From Alphaproteobacteria bacterium (lineage in GTDB: Bacteria > Pseudomonadota > Alphaproteobacteria > Micavibrionales > CSBR16-224), in contig JAJFGX010000111.1 in NCBI GenBank assembly GCA_021775895.1, positions 1 to 32,041 of the forward strand: 32,041 nt of DNA. The letters are read 5' to 3'. Positions 8,216 through 17,126 of the stretch are shown piece after piece. Within the stretch, counting starts at the first letter, position 1. Each line of letters opens with the position of its first letter. Made by a program: the position numbers and the translations under genes. Under the pieces are notes generated by a model that had not been told where the DNA came from, made no database searches, and saw only the letters and a list, made by a program, of their open reading frames with translations.

Positions 8216-8593
8216 CTATAAATTAAAGCTACGATAGTTCTTTTTTGATGGCTTATCAATAAAGCCTTGTTTAATACCGTAATCAATGCAATTGTCAGTT
8301 TCTTTTCCTTGTTCTTTTAATTCTTTAGTTACATTACTAAGGTATTTCTTCTCAATCTCTATTAACTTTGTTCGTGCTTCTTCATACGTAATTTCCTTTG
8401 TTACTTGTGTAACAATATCTTCCTCTGCATACTTATGTTTGGAATAGACAATATACATACGATCATCATTGAGCGCCGGCACCTGTTCGGCCCAACTTTG
8501 ATTACCAGAAAAATTTAATGTTTCCATTTTTTTGGGCTTCTTATTGTCCATAAAAGTTTTTTTAAGATAATTATTAAGATAATTAAATATCAT
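8216..8593 (-). CDS. Hypothetical protein, 125 aa
   Basis: Not recognised. The start is well supported: GGAG lies 7 nt before the ATG. The N-terminus is mildly hydrophobic and basic (MIFNYLNNYLKKTF), but there is no clear signal peptide. The rest is charged and helical with KHKYAEEDIVTQVTKEITYEEARTKLIEIEKKYL, then one Cys and a basic end. It lies tail to tail with the receiver gene (23 nt apart) and divergent from the isochorismatase-like gene. Codon use looks like its neighbours. Probably a real lineage-specific gene. Confidence 0.6.
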   Translation of the reverse strand: MIFNYLNNYLKKTFMDNKKPKKMETLNFSGNQSWAEQVPALNDDRMYIVYSKHKYAEEDIVTQVTKEITYEEARTKLIEIEKKYLSNVTKELKEQGKETDNCIDYGIKQGFIDKPSKKNYRSFNL

Positions 8594-8700
8594 TATTATG
8601 CTCCATTAAATCATACAATATAGCAGTACTGATCTATATGCTACCATGCTTACATTAATAATTAATTTAAAAAAAATCTCTAGAAGCAATCAACAATATT

Positions 8701-8729
8701 TTGACATAATTAAAAGCTTATGATAGAAT
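8701..8729 (+). promoter_or_regulatory. Near-consensus promoter, probably giving a leaderless mRNA
   Basis: TTGACA (8701-8706), a 17-bp spacer ending in TGA, and TAGAAT (8724-8729). The expected start of transcription, about 7 nt after the -10, falls at 8736-8737, the A of an in-frame ATG. No ribosome-binding site precedes either near ATG. Confidence 0.65.
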
Positions 8730-8736
8730 GGTAAGT

Positions 8737-9735
8737 ATGAGTATGATAGAAAAACAGAGTCACCTTAACTCTACTGCCGCTTTGATGGTAGGCATTCAAA
8801 CTTTTGATGGCATGACGACACAAGATGCCTCAGCGTTTGCTAACAGCCTTGCCCAAACTTTAAAACAATTAAGAGAAAATGATATTCCTATAGTTTGGAT
8901 GGTAATAGATTCTAAAAAAGGAAATAAAGCATTAATTCCAAACAACAAACATGCATCTGATATACGAAACATAGATGAGCTTAAAGAAATTGGCTTTGAA
9001 GGATTTGATGAAGACCAATCAAATTATAAAATTTTTAGCAACTTCATACAAAAACATGGCCCCAGAGAAAATGAAGCGTTATTCCGCAAATCTTTTATGA
9101 GTGGATTGGTAGAAGAAGCAGATATAAATCATGCTAACAAAAAAGACCATCAAAAAGCATTATTGCTACAGGCTGGTGTCGTATTTCATAGTGATGAGAT
9201 AACTGGCGACTCAAAGTATTTTTATATAATAAATGAAAAAGATGCAGATATAGAGTTTTCAAAGTTCTTTAAGGGTGAAAAAACAGTACCAGAGCACCTA
9301 AGAGAAACAAACGTTCAAAACACTCTAATTATGGGACAAGTTTCTTATTACTGCATGCTAGAAACTGCAATTAGTGCTGAAGAAAAGGGATTCAACCCAA
9401 CCATTATTGATGATAGATGTCTAAGCTATGTTTTTGCACTAGATCCAACCTCTAAAAAAGAAAGTGGTACGTGTGTATGGCAAGGAACCACAGACATAAA
9501 TGGAAATCATTTGGATGAACAAGTAAATCATAGAACTAAATTAAAAGAACGTATTAATGATATTATATCAAATGAAGCTAATCAAAGGAGCTTATCTCCA
9601 GAAAAAATATCTGCGATTAAAGGTATAAAAATTATGAGGTTTAATGATGCAATGAGAAGTATTTTAGAAAACAAAGAAACTAAGATGAAAACAAATACTT
9701 CCAAAAACGATCAACACATCTCCATAAAAACATAG
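8737..9735 (+). CDS. Isochorismatase-fold (cysteine hydrolase superfamily) protein lacking the catalytic Asp
   Basis: The ATG at 8728 overlaps the promoter -10, so the start is placed at 8737 (332 aa); 8743 is also possible. TAALMVGIQTFDGM aligns with the first strand of isochorismatase hydrolases (TALLVIDMQNDF), but the catalytic Asp is Gly. Other family marks remain: LRENDIPIVWMV, FSKFFKG, and NTLIMGQVSYYCMLETAISAEEKGF, where the Cys occupies the nucleophile position. About 90 C-terminal residues, lysine-rich, extend beyond the usual 180-220 aa domain, and there is an insert near VEEADINHANKKDHQ. It lies 31 nt before glpD on the same strand and may share its transcript. Substrate unknown; with Asp lost it may be inactive or a binding protein. 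Confidence 0.65.
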   Translation: MSMIEKQSHLNSTAALMVGIQTFDGMTTQDASAFANSLAQTLKQLRENDIPIVWMVIDSKKGNKALIPNNKHASDIRNIDELKEIGFEGFDEDQSNYKIFSNFIQKHGPRENEALFRKSFMSGLVEEADINHANKKDHQKALLLQAGVVFHSDEITGDSKYFYIINEKDADIEFSKFFKGEKTVPEHLRETNVQNTLIMGQVSYYCMLETAISAEEKGFNPTIIDDRCLSYVFALDPTSKKESGTCVWQGTTDINGNHLDEQVNHRTKLKERINDIISNEANQRSLSPEKISAIKGIKIMRFNDAMRSILENKETKMKTNTSKNDQHISIKT

Positions 9736-9766
9736 ACGACATTATTTAGTTGTTTTAGAATGCATT

Positions 9767-11347
9767 ATGTTGCAAACATCAGAAAATATAAAATCTATCG
9801 CTACAGAGAAAAATGCAGAGCCTAAATGCTTTGATGTTCTAGTTATTGGTGGCGGTATTAACGGGGCTGGAATAGCTAGAGATTCAGCTGGTCGTGGTTT
9901 ATCTGTACTAATTTGTGAGAAAAATGACTGGGCAAGTGCTACATCTTCTGCCAGCACAAAATTAATCCACGGTGGCCTACGTTATTTAGAGCATTACGAA
10001 TTTAATCTAGTTAAATCTGCATTAATTGAAAGAGAAGTACTCTATAATTCTGCACCGCATATAATTTATCCAATGCGTTTTGTACTACCTCATGATAAAA
10101 CTCAGCGTCCAAAGTGGATGATACGTGCTGGACTGTTTTTATATGATAATTTAGGCTCAAAATATAGGCACAATGTATTTGAGAAATCTCATGCCATATC
10201 TTTAAAAGACCACCCGCTACACAACCAATTTAAAACTGGTTTTGTCTATACTGATTGCTTTGCCGATGATGCTAGGCTAGTTTTAAGTAATGTAATTGAT
10301 GCAAGTGAGAAAGGGGCAATCACTTTATCTAATACAGAATGTGTCCAAATAACGCCTGACAATGAAACAAATCTATGGACTGTTACCCTCTCACATAAAG
10401 CACCGCAATCTAAACGGAGTAAAAAATATACTATTCAAGCAAAAGCAATAGTTAATGCCGCAGGACAATGGGTAAATAACACATTAACTGACAACTTAGA
10501 TGGCTTCAAAAAGAAACACAAAATTCGCTTAGTTAAGGGCAGTCATATTGTAGTGCCTCGCCTTTACAATGGAAAACATGCATATATATTACAGAATGAT
10601 GATAAACGTATTGTTTTTACCATTCCATATCAAAAAAATTACACTTTAATTGGCACAACAGATATCACAATACCTTCTGAAGCTAATAAAGAGGGAAACC
10701 CTGAAATTTCCGAACAAGAAAAAGACTATTTATGCTCCGTAGTTAATCGCTATTTCACCAATGCAATCACTACAAGTGATATTGTTTGGAGCTATAGCGG
10801 AGTGCGTCCATTATTAGATGATGGTGAAGATAGTGCCTCAGATGTTACAAGAGATTATGATTTAGACTTATCATACCATAAAGACCTCCCAATCTTATCT
10901 ATTTATGGTGGAAAAATCACAACTTTCCGCAAATTATCTGAGCAAGTCGTAGATAAATTATCTGATGATATTTTCCCAGATAAAACTCTAAAACCATGGA
11001 CACAGAATGCTATTCTTGCTGGTGGGGATTTATCTGGTACTGCAAATTTTGAGACATTTTTAAGTACTCTAAAACTAGAATTTGATTGGCTACCAGAAAA
11101 ACTTGTTGATAGATATGCCCATGCATATGGCAGTCGTACACGTTTATTATTAAAAAACTGTCACCGTATAGAAGATATGGGTGAAAACTTTGGTGATAAT
11201 ATTTATTCACAAGAAATTACTTATCTACAAAACCATGAAGATGCAACAACCATAGAAGACATTTTATGGAGACGCTCAAAACTTGGTCTGCATATAACAA
11301 CAGAAACAAAAAATAAAATTGAGAATTTCTTAAAGAAAAAGGCATAA
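9767..11347 (+). CDS. glpD: Aerobic glycerol-3-phosphate dehydrogenase
   Basis: A FAD flavoprotein that oxidises sn-glycerol-3-phosphate to dihydroxyacetone phosphate at the inner membrane and passes electrons to ubiquinone. The protein is 526 aa, close to E. coli GlpD (about 500). The N-terminal FAD site is DVLVIGGGINGAGIARDSAGR (res 24-43), followed by SSASTKLIHGGLRYLEH. Further family motifs are NAAGQWVN, GSHIVVPRL, GTTDI and WSYSGVRPLLDDG, then IYGGKITTFRKLSE near the C-terminal domain. The ribosome site is weak. No separate promoter is evident, so it probably depends on the upstream isochorismatase-like gene's promoter. glpK follows after 3 nt. No glpR or glpF is in the window. Confidence 0.96.
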   Translation: MLQTSENIKSIATEKNAEPKCFDVLVIGGGINGAGIARDSAGRGLSVLICEKNDWASATSSASTKLIHGGLRYLEHYEFNLVKSALIEREVLYNSAPHIIYPMRFVLPHDKTQRPKWMIRAGLFLYDNLGSKYRHNVFEKSHAISLKDHPLHNQFKTGFVYTDCFADDARLVLSNVIDASEKGAITLSNTECVQITPDNETNLWTVTLSHKAPQSKRSKKYTIQAKAIVNAAGQWVNNTLTDNLDGFKKKHKIRLVKGSHIVVPRLYNGKHAYILQNDDKRIVFTIPYQKNYTLIGTTDITIPSEANKEGNPEISEQEKDYLCSVVNRYFTNAITTSDIVWSYSGVRPLLDDGEDSASDVTRDYDLDLSYHKDLPILSIYGGKITTFRKLSEQVVDKLSDDIFPDKTLKPWTQNAILAGGDLSGTANFETFLSTLKLEFDWLPEKLVDRYAHAYGSRTRLLLKNCHRIEDMGENFGDNIYSQEITYLQNHEDATTIEDILWRRSKLGLHITTETKNKIENFLKKKA

Positions 11348-11350
11348 TTA

Positions 11351-12829
11351 ATGAGAAAATATATACTAGCAATAGACCAAGGCACGACTAGTAGCAGAGC
11401 AATAATTTTTGATGAACATGCACAAACAGTCTCATTTAGTCAGAAAGATGTAAATTTACACTACCCTAATAATGGCTGGGTTGAGCAAGATGCTCATGAT
11501 ATTTGGAAAAGCGTTAAACATGTTTGTCAGAAAGCCTTAGAAAAAGCGAGTTTAAAACCAACTGATATATCGGCTATTGGTATAGCAAACCAGCGAGAAA
11601 CTATTGTTCTATGGGACAAAGAAACTGGCGATATTATAAAATCTGTAATTGTCTGGCAAGATAGACGTACAGCCGATTACTGCCGTGAATTAAAAGAACA
11701 AGGGCTTGAAAGCACTTTTCAAAAGAAAACAGGCTTGCTGCTTGATCCTTATTTTTCAGGCACAAAACTACGTTGGTTATTACAAAACACTCCTAATGCA
11801 ATGGCTAAAGCCAAAAAAGGAGAGCTTATATGTGGCACAATTGATACGTATTTACTGTGGAAAATGACTGGAGGCACTGTGCATGCTACAGATGCAACGA
11901 ATGCCTCAAGAACTCTATTATATAATATTATCAAGCATGAATGGGATAATGAGCTGTTAGATATATTGGAAATTCCAAAAGAAATACTGCCAGAAATAAA
12001 AGATAATAGTTGCCTATTTGGCGAGACAACAAAAGATTTTCTTGGTGCATCAATTCCAATCACAGGAATGGCTGGCGATCAACAGGCAGCAATGATTGGT
12101 CAAGCTTGTTTTGAAGTAGGTATGATGAAAAGTACATACGGCACAGGTTGCTTTGCATTAATCAATATTGGCGATAAATTTAAAATTTCAAAAAACAAAC
12201 TACTAACTACCGTAGCATACCAACTGAATGGTAAAACAACCTATGCGATTGAAGGTTCGATATTTATTGCGGGTGCCGCAATACAATGGCTACGTGATGG
12301 ATTAAAAATCATTGAGAATGCTTCAAAAACAGAAGAAATAGCAGCAAGAATATCCGATAATGGTGGCGTTTACATGGTACCAGCCTTTACAGGACTTGGA
12401 GCGCCCTATTGGGATCCTAATGCAAGAGGTGCAATCTTTGGTATAACTAGAGACACAACAACAGACCATATTATTCGTGCAGCATTAGAAGCTCAAGGTT
12501 ACCAAACAAAAGACCTAATATCTGCAATGATTGAAGATAGTGGACAACAAATTAATGAAATACGTGTTGATGGAGGTATGGTTGAAAATAATTGGATATG
12601 CCAGTTTTTAGCTGATATTACAAATAATACAGTTAACAGACCACAAATCATTGAAACTACAGCTTTGGGAGTGGCATACCTTGCTGGACTCCATGTCGGA
12701 ATATATAGCTCTTTAAGGCAAATTTCTAATAATTGGCAAATGTCCCGTAGCTTTAAGCCAGATATGATAGATAGCGAACGCGCGGAACTCTATAATGGCT
12801 GGAAAGATGCCGTCAAGCGGGTTTTATAA
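11351..12829 (+). CDS. glpK: Glycerol kinase
   Basis: Phosphorylates glycerol with ATP to glycerol-3-phosphate, the substrate of the preceding GlpD. A 492-aa FGGY-family kinase: ATP site ILAIDQGTTSSRAIIFD (res 5-21), VEQDAHDIW, IGIANQRET, WQDRRTADYC, CGTIDTYLLWKMTGG and TGMAGDQQAA. The C-terminal FGGY signature region includes YMVPAFTGLGAPYWDPNARG and VDGGMVENNWICQFLAD. The ATG lies 3 nt after the glpD stop. Its stop codon is shared with the convergent 214-aa gene through the palindrome TTATAA. Confidence 0.97.
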   Translation: MRKYILAIDQGTTSSRAIIFDEHAQTVSFSQKDVNLHYPNNGWVEQDAHDIWKSVKHVCQKALEKASLKPTDISAIGIANQRETIVLWDKETGDIIKSVIVWQDRRTADYCRELKEQGLESTFQKKTGLLLDPYFSGTKLRWLLQNTPNAMAKAKKGELICGTIDTYLLWKMTGGTVHATDATNASRTLLYNIIKHEWDNELLDILEIPKEILPEIKDNSCLFGETTKDFLGASIPITGMAGDQQAAMIGQACFEVGMMKSTYGTGCFALINIGDKFKISKNKLLTTVAYQLNGKTTYAIEGSIFIAGAAIQWLRDGLKIIENASKTEEIAARISDNGGVYMVPAFTGLGAPYWDPNARGAIFGITRDTTTDHIIRAALEAQGYQTKDLISAMIEDSGQQINEIRVDGGMVENNWICQFLADITNNTVNRPQIIETTALGVAYLAGLHVGIYSSLRQISNNWQMSRSFKPDMIDSERAELYNGWKDAVKRVL

Positions 12830-13468
12830 ATTTGGCATATTCGGCTTTTTTGGTCGTTTCTTCTCATCTCTATTAACTGCAGATACCCCTAAGAAACCAA
12901 GCGCTAAAATTGATAAAGCAGTTTTTAATGCTGCATCATCATTTTTTAGATGTGTCTCATGCATACATGCATTTATATCTAGGCTTGCCTGACTTTTATC
13001 TGATGAATAAGTTGCAGCTATACACTCATCTAGCATTCCTGCATCTACCGATGGCTGATAGTCATATTTATAGGAAGCAATGCGATTAACAGGATTATTA
13101 ACATACTCTAACAATGTTTCAAATTGGCTTTCACTTATTGCAGCCCCCTGCTCTGTCGAGCCTTGCGTATATAAATTAGTCAATACTTGCCTAGTATCAT
13201 CATCAAGTTTTGATGTATCTCCACCATTTAGTTCAAGCGATGTTCTTGTTGACTGTAAAGCACTAAATTGTTCTGTTAATGACTGATAAACCTCTGCTTG
13301 CTGTGCATTACCAATTTCATCTGGTGTTTCTGTAAGAGTATTCTCCACAGTCTGACCTGCTGCAAATCCTAATATTACAACACTACAAAACAATGCAGCC
13401 ATTTTTAAACTTTGCAAACTTGCTTGATTCATATTTTCTTCTGTTGTTTCATCTTTTGCTAATCCCAT
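12824..13468 (-). CDS. Hypothetical two-TM envelope protein, 214 aa
   Basis: Not recognised. There is one membrane segment near residues 21-40 (MAALFCSVVILGFAAGQTV) and a second near 182-200 (LKTALSILALGFLGVSAV), with about 140 soluble residues between. This loop is Ser/Thr/Gln-rich, has few hydrophobics and contains two Cys (LDECIAAT, INACMHETH) that could form a disulfide if periplasmic. The C-terminus is short and basic (RDEKKRPKKPN), which fits a cytosolic end. AGGAGA lies 6-7 nt before the ATG and a perfect-consensus promoter drives it, so it is probably well expressed. Confidence 0.7.
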   Translation of the reverse strand: MGLAKDETTEENMNQASLQSLKMAALFCSVVILGFAAGQTVENTLTETPDEIGNAQQAEVYQSLTEQFSALQSTRTSLELNGGDTSKLDDDTRQVLTNLYTQGSTEQGAAISESQFETLLEYVNNPVNRIASYKYDYQPSVDAGMLDECIAATYSSDKSQASLDINACMHETHLKNDDAALKTALSILALGFLGVSAVNRDEKKRPKKPNMPNL

Positions 13469-13478
13469 AACTATCTCC

Positions 13479-13506
13479 TTGTAATTTTATTATCATCAGC
13501 TACTAT
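13479..13506 (+). promoter_or_regulatory. Candidate anmK promoter
   Basis: TTGTAA (13479-13484), a 16-bp spacer and TACTAT (13501-13506). It overlaps the opposing promoter at 13505-13533, so the two cannot be occupied at the same time. Confidence 0.45.
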
Positions 13507-13533
13507 TATACAATAACTTTAATAATATGTCAA
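13505..13533 (-). promoter_or_regulatory. Perfect-consensus sigma70 promoter for the 214-aa gene
   Basis: On the minus strand TTGACA (13528-13533), a 17-bp spacer and TATAAT (13505-13510). Both hexamers and the spacing are ideal. The leader would be about 30 nt. Confidence 0.75.
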
Positions 13534-13554
13534 CGACAGATATGGGAAATAAAA

Positions 13555-14631
13555 ATGGCTACATATACAGCAATAGGTATGATGAGCGGCACATCAATGG
13601 ACGGTTTAGATGCCTCTGTTATACGCACTGATGGCGAGAATATAGTTGAAGTTATAGATCACTTTATAATTCCCTATGACCCTGCTTTTCATCAAGCTCT
13701 AAAATTAGCAATTAAAAGCCAAGACAAAGAAAAAATTGCTGTAATGGAAGATGTACTTACACGCATGCATGTTTTATCTGTTGAAAGTTTACTCGCAAAA
13801 ACAGGACTTGATAGGACAGAGATTAATGTAATTGGCATGCATGGGCAAACTATTCATCATGCTCCAGACAAGGGCGAAACATGGCAAATTGGCGACGGGC
13901 AAATGTTAGCTGACATGACGGGCATTAATGTTGTTAATGACTTTAGGCAAGCTGATGTTAAGGCTGGTGGGCAAGGAGCGCCTTTAGTACCAATTTACCA
14001 TAGAGCAATTACCTCAAAACTCGAAAAACCTATTATATTGCTAAATATTGGCGGTATAGCAAATATTACTTGGATTAATGGGCAGGGACAAATGCTAGCC
14101 TGCGATACTGGAATGGGCAACGCTCTACTAAATGATTGGATACATGAAAAAACAGGTGCAATGTATGACAACAATGGAGATATATCTGCTAAAGGTACTA
14201 TCAATCAGGTAATTCTTGAGCAATTACTATCTCACCCATTCTTTTCAGAATTACCGCCAAAATCACTTGATAGAGAGGCTTTTAATCTTACTTCATTATC
14301 AGAACTATCCCTAGAAGATGGAGCTGCAACATTAGTGGAGTTTACAGTTGAGGCAATCTATAAAATTATGAGTTTACTGCCAGAACCTCCTAAAGAATGG
14401 CTGGTATGTGGTGGTGGCAGGCATAATAAATATATGATGCAACGCCTGCAAGAACGCTTATCCTCCCCTGTAACCCCAATAGAAAAAATTGGCTATAATG
14501 GTGATACTCTGGAGGCTGAAGCCTTCGCCTATATGGCAGTTAAGCATCTAAAAAAACTGCCGATTAGCTTCACTGGCACAACTGGAGTTTTAGAGCCAAC
14601 ATGCGGAGGAAAATTATATCATAACCATTAA
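13555..14631 (+). CDS. anmK: Anhydro-N-acetylmuramic acid kinase
   Basis: Hydrolyses and phosphorylates 1,6-anhydro-MurNAc to MurNAc-6-phosphate, recycling cell-wall sugar in the cytosol. The protein is 358 aa, slightly shorter than E. coli AnmK (369). Motifs: IGMMSGTSMDGLDAS (res 7-21), MHGQTIHHAP, NDFRQADVKAGGQGAPL, LLNIGGIANIT, ACDTGMGNALLNDWI and LVCGGGRHNKYMM. Its presence implies that the cell makes and turns over peptidoglycan. The downstream ftsK frame begins at the last base of its stop codon, but the likely ftsK start is 90 nt further on. Confidence 0.96.
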   Translation: MATYTAIGMMSGTSMDGLDASVIRTDGENIVEVIDHFIIPYDPAFHQALKLAIKSQDKEKIAVMEDVLTRMHVLSVESLLAKTGLDRTEINVIGMHGQTIHHAPDKGETWQIGDGQMLADMTGINVVNDFRQADVKAGGQGAPLVPIYHRAITSKLEKPIILLNIGGIANITWINGQGQMLACDTGMGNALLNDWIHEKTGAMYDNNGDISAKGTINQVILEQLLSHPFFSELPPKSLDREAFNLTSLSELSLEDGAATLVEFTVEAIYKIMSLLPEPPKEWLVCGGGRHNKYMMQRLQERLSSPVTPIEKIGYNGDTLEAEAFAYMAVKHLKKLPISFTGTTGVLEPTCGGKLYHNH

Positions 14632-14646
14632 TGAAAATGACTATAC

Positions 14647-14675
14647 TTGCCAAAAACAAAAGAACAAGCTACTAT
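14647..14675 (+). promoter_or_regulatory. Candidate ftsK promoter
   Basis: TTGCCA (14647-14652), a 17-bp spacer and TACTAT (14670-14675). The start of transcription would be near 14682, about 39 nt before the preferred ftsK ATG at 14721. This supports that start over the ATG at 14631. Confidence 0.5.
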
Positions 14676-14720
14676 ATAAAGAATACAAATTCTTGTGTTT
14701 TCACATTTTTGGAAAGTTAT

Positions 14721-17126
14721 ATGAGCAATACAGCACGTTCTTACGTAGTTAAGAGTAAAAGCAGAAAAAATAAAACTGATTTTTTACCAGAACATTTTAG
14801 AGTGTTCTTATCTTCTAAAGCTATTGATATTCTGGGTGTATTACTTTGTGTCCTTGGGTTGATTTTTGCTCTATGTTTAGGTAGTTACAGCCCAACAGAT
14901 CCATCATTAAATAGTGCAACAACCATAGATGAAGTGCATAACTTATTAGGACATAGTGGTGCTTATATTGCTGATATATTCCTCCAAAGCTTTGGCATTG
15001 TGTCAATCATATTTCCTTTAGTATTTATCATGTCTGGCTGGCGTATTTTAATGCGTTACGCTCTACCAAAATTATGGTCGAGAGTTACAGCATTAATAAT
15101 TGGAACTATAGGTCTATCCGTAGCTTTTTCTAGTATACCTCCTATCTTTGAAGTATTACCTGAAGTTCATACTGGTGGCAGTGTAGGCATAGTTGTCTTG
15201 AACACTTTAACAGACACAGTCCAGTCTTTTGGAATTAATCCAATCCTACCAATATTTGGGGGTATTGGTGCAATATTAGCCATATTTTGCTTAAGCTATG
15301 CCATAGGAATGAGCTGGCAACATTGGCTACTCATAATTTATAAAGTAGCATCTTCTGCTTATCATGTTTTATTATTTTCTTTTAGAGTTACTTATTCATC
15401 TATTGCAAAAATAATGCGTTTTAGCGGTAAAACAGAAGGTGGAATAAAACCAAAGAAGAAACGTAGCTCTCTAAAAAAACTTACAGAAAGCAACAATATT
15501 AATAGACTGCAAATACCTGCCGTTGTTAAAGAAAGAGAAGTTAAAGAAATTAAACAAAGCTCCAGAGTATCAAAAGAACAACAACCAGAACTACTTCTAA
15601 ACCAAGAAGAATGGTTATTGCCTACTCTTAATTTATTAGATGAGCCACCAACACAAAAGAATGCATCATATAGCCCTGCTTCACTACAACGTAATGCCGA
15701 ACTACTACAAAATGTACTTAATGACTTTGGAGTAGAAGGAAGTATTGTTGCAATTAATCCCGGCCCTATTGTCACTCTTTATGAACTAGAGCCTGCACCT
15801 GGAACAAAATCATCAAGAATTATTAACTTGGCTGATGATATAGCCAGATCAATGAGTACAACAACTGTCCGTGTTGCCGTTATTCCTGGTAAAAATGCTA
15901 TTGGTATTGAATTGCCGAATGCTAATAGAGAAATGGTATTCTTGAAAGAGCTACTATCATCAGAAGAATACGAAAAAACCACAGCAAAACTACCCATAGT
16001 TTTAGGAAAAAATATTGGTGGTCAACCAGTAATTGCTGATTTATCCAAGATGCCGCACTTATTAGTTGCTGGAACTACAGGCTCTGGTAAATCTGTTGGT
16101 ATTAATACAATAATCCTATCTCTGCTATATAAGCTATCACCAGAACAGTGTCGCTTAATCATGATTGATCCTAAAATGCTTGAGCTTTCTGTTTATGATG
16201 ATATTCCTCATTTACTTACTTCTGTTGTAACAGAGCCGCATAAAGCTGTAACAGCTCTTAAATGGGCAGTTGGTGAGATGGAAGATCGCTACCGCTCAAT
16301 GTCAAAACTCGGTGTGCGTAACCTTGATGGTTTTAATAACCGTATTAAAGAGGCTCAAAAAACAGGCGAAGTCCTAATGAACCGTGTGCAAACAGGTTTT
16401 GACCATGAAACAGGTAGACCAGTGTTTGAAGAACAGCCAATACCTTTAGTTGAAATGCCTTATATAGTCATTATTGTAGATGAATTTGCCGATTTAATGC
16501 TAGTTGCCGGCAAAGAAGTTGAAAGCTGTATTCAGCGTCTAGCACAAATGGCAAGAGCAGCAGGTATTCACCTAATAATGGCAACACAACGTCCTTCTGT
16601 AGATGTGATTACTGGTGTTATTAAGGCAAACTTTCCAACTCGTATAAGTTTTCAAGTTACATCAAAAATTGATAGTCGTACAATTCTGGGGGAAAATGGA
16701 GCAGAGCAATTATTAGGTCGTGGTGACATGTTATTTATGCCATCGGGTGAAAAAATAAAACGTGTACATGGGCCTTTTGTTGATGATGCAGAGGTAGAAC
16801 AAGTAGTAAGCTTCCTAAAAGAACAAGGCGAACCTGAATATATAGATAGTGTAACCACTTGTTCTGATAGTGATGGTGACGACATATTCAAGGGTATTGC
16901 TGCAAATAACCGTGATGGATATGATGAGCTTTACGATCAAGCTCTTTCTTTGATATTGCGAGAACAGAAAGCCTCAACAAGCTTTGTTCAACGCCACTTA
17001 CAAATAGGCTATAATCGTGCTGCACGCATTATTGAGCAAATGGAGCGTGATGGTATTATCAGCTCTGCCAACCATGTTGGTAAACGCACAATCCTAATGG
17101 AAGACCACACGGGCGAATTTGAATAA
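14721..17126 (+). CDS. ftsK: DNA translocase FtsK
   Basis: Septal DNA pump that moves chromosome ends through the closing division site. The ORF is open from 14631, but the ATG at 14721 has GGAAAG 5-6 nt upstream and begins MSNTARSYVV; this gives 801 aa. There are four N-terminal membrane segments (within about res 35-210), a short linker, then the alpha/beta motor with LEPAPGTKSSRI, Walker A LVAGTTGSGKSVGIN, Walker B IIVDEFADLM, and MATQRPSVDVITG. The C-terminal gamma winged helix (LILREQKASTSFVQRHLQIGYNRA...) recognises polarity sequences on DNA. The linker is short compared with E. coli FtsK (1329 aa), as is usual in Alphaproteobacteria. It abuts the convergent hypothetical gene with no spacer. 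Confidence 0.95.
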   Translation: MSNTARSYVVKSKSRKNKTDFLPEHFRVFLSSKAIDILGVLLCVLGLIFALCLGSYSPTDPSLNSATTIDEVHNLLGHSGAYIADIFLQSFGIVSIIFPLVFIMSGWRILMRYALPKLWSRVTALIIGTIGLSVAFSSIPPIFEVLPEVHTGGSVGIVVLNTLTDTVQSFGINPILPIFGGIGAILAIFCLSYAIGMSWQHWLLIIYKVASSAYHVLLFSFRVTYSSIAKIMRFSGKTEGGIKPKKKRSSLKKLTESNNINRLQIPAVVKEREVKEIKQSSRVSKEQQPELLLNQEEWLLPTLNLLDEPPTQKNASYSPASLQRNAELLQNVLNDFGVEGSIVAINPGPIVTLYELEPAPGTKSSRIINLADDIARSMSTTTVRVAVIPGKNAIGIELPNANREMVFLKELLSSEEYEKTTAKLPIVLGKNIGGQPVIADLSKMPHLLVAGTTGSGKSVGINTIILSLLYKLSPEQCRLIMIDPKMLELSVYDDIPHLLTSVVTEPHKAVTALKWAVGEMEDRYRSMSKLGVRNLDGFNNRIKEAQKTGEVLMNRVQTGFDHETGRPVFEEQPIPLVEMPYIVIIVDEFADLMLVAGKEVESCIQRLAQMARAAGIHLIMATQRPSVDVITGVIKANFPTRISFQVTSKIDSRTILGENGAEQLLGRGDMLFMPSGEKIKRVHGPFVDDAEVEQVVSFLKEQGEPEYIDSVTTCSDSDGDDIFKGIAANNRDGYDELYDQALSLILREQKASTSFVQRHLQIGYNRAARIIEQMERDGIISSANHVGKRTILMEDHTGEFE

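Noticed and set aside
14631-14720. Start of ftsK at 14631 by stop-start overlap with anmK
   Set aside because: The nearest Shine-Dalgarno-like GGAGGA is over 20 nt away, and a promoter and better ribosome site support 14721.
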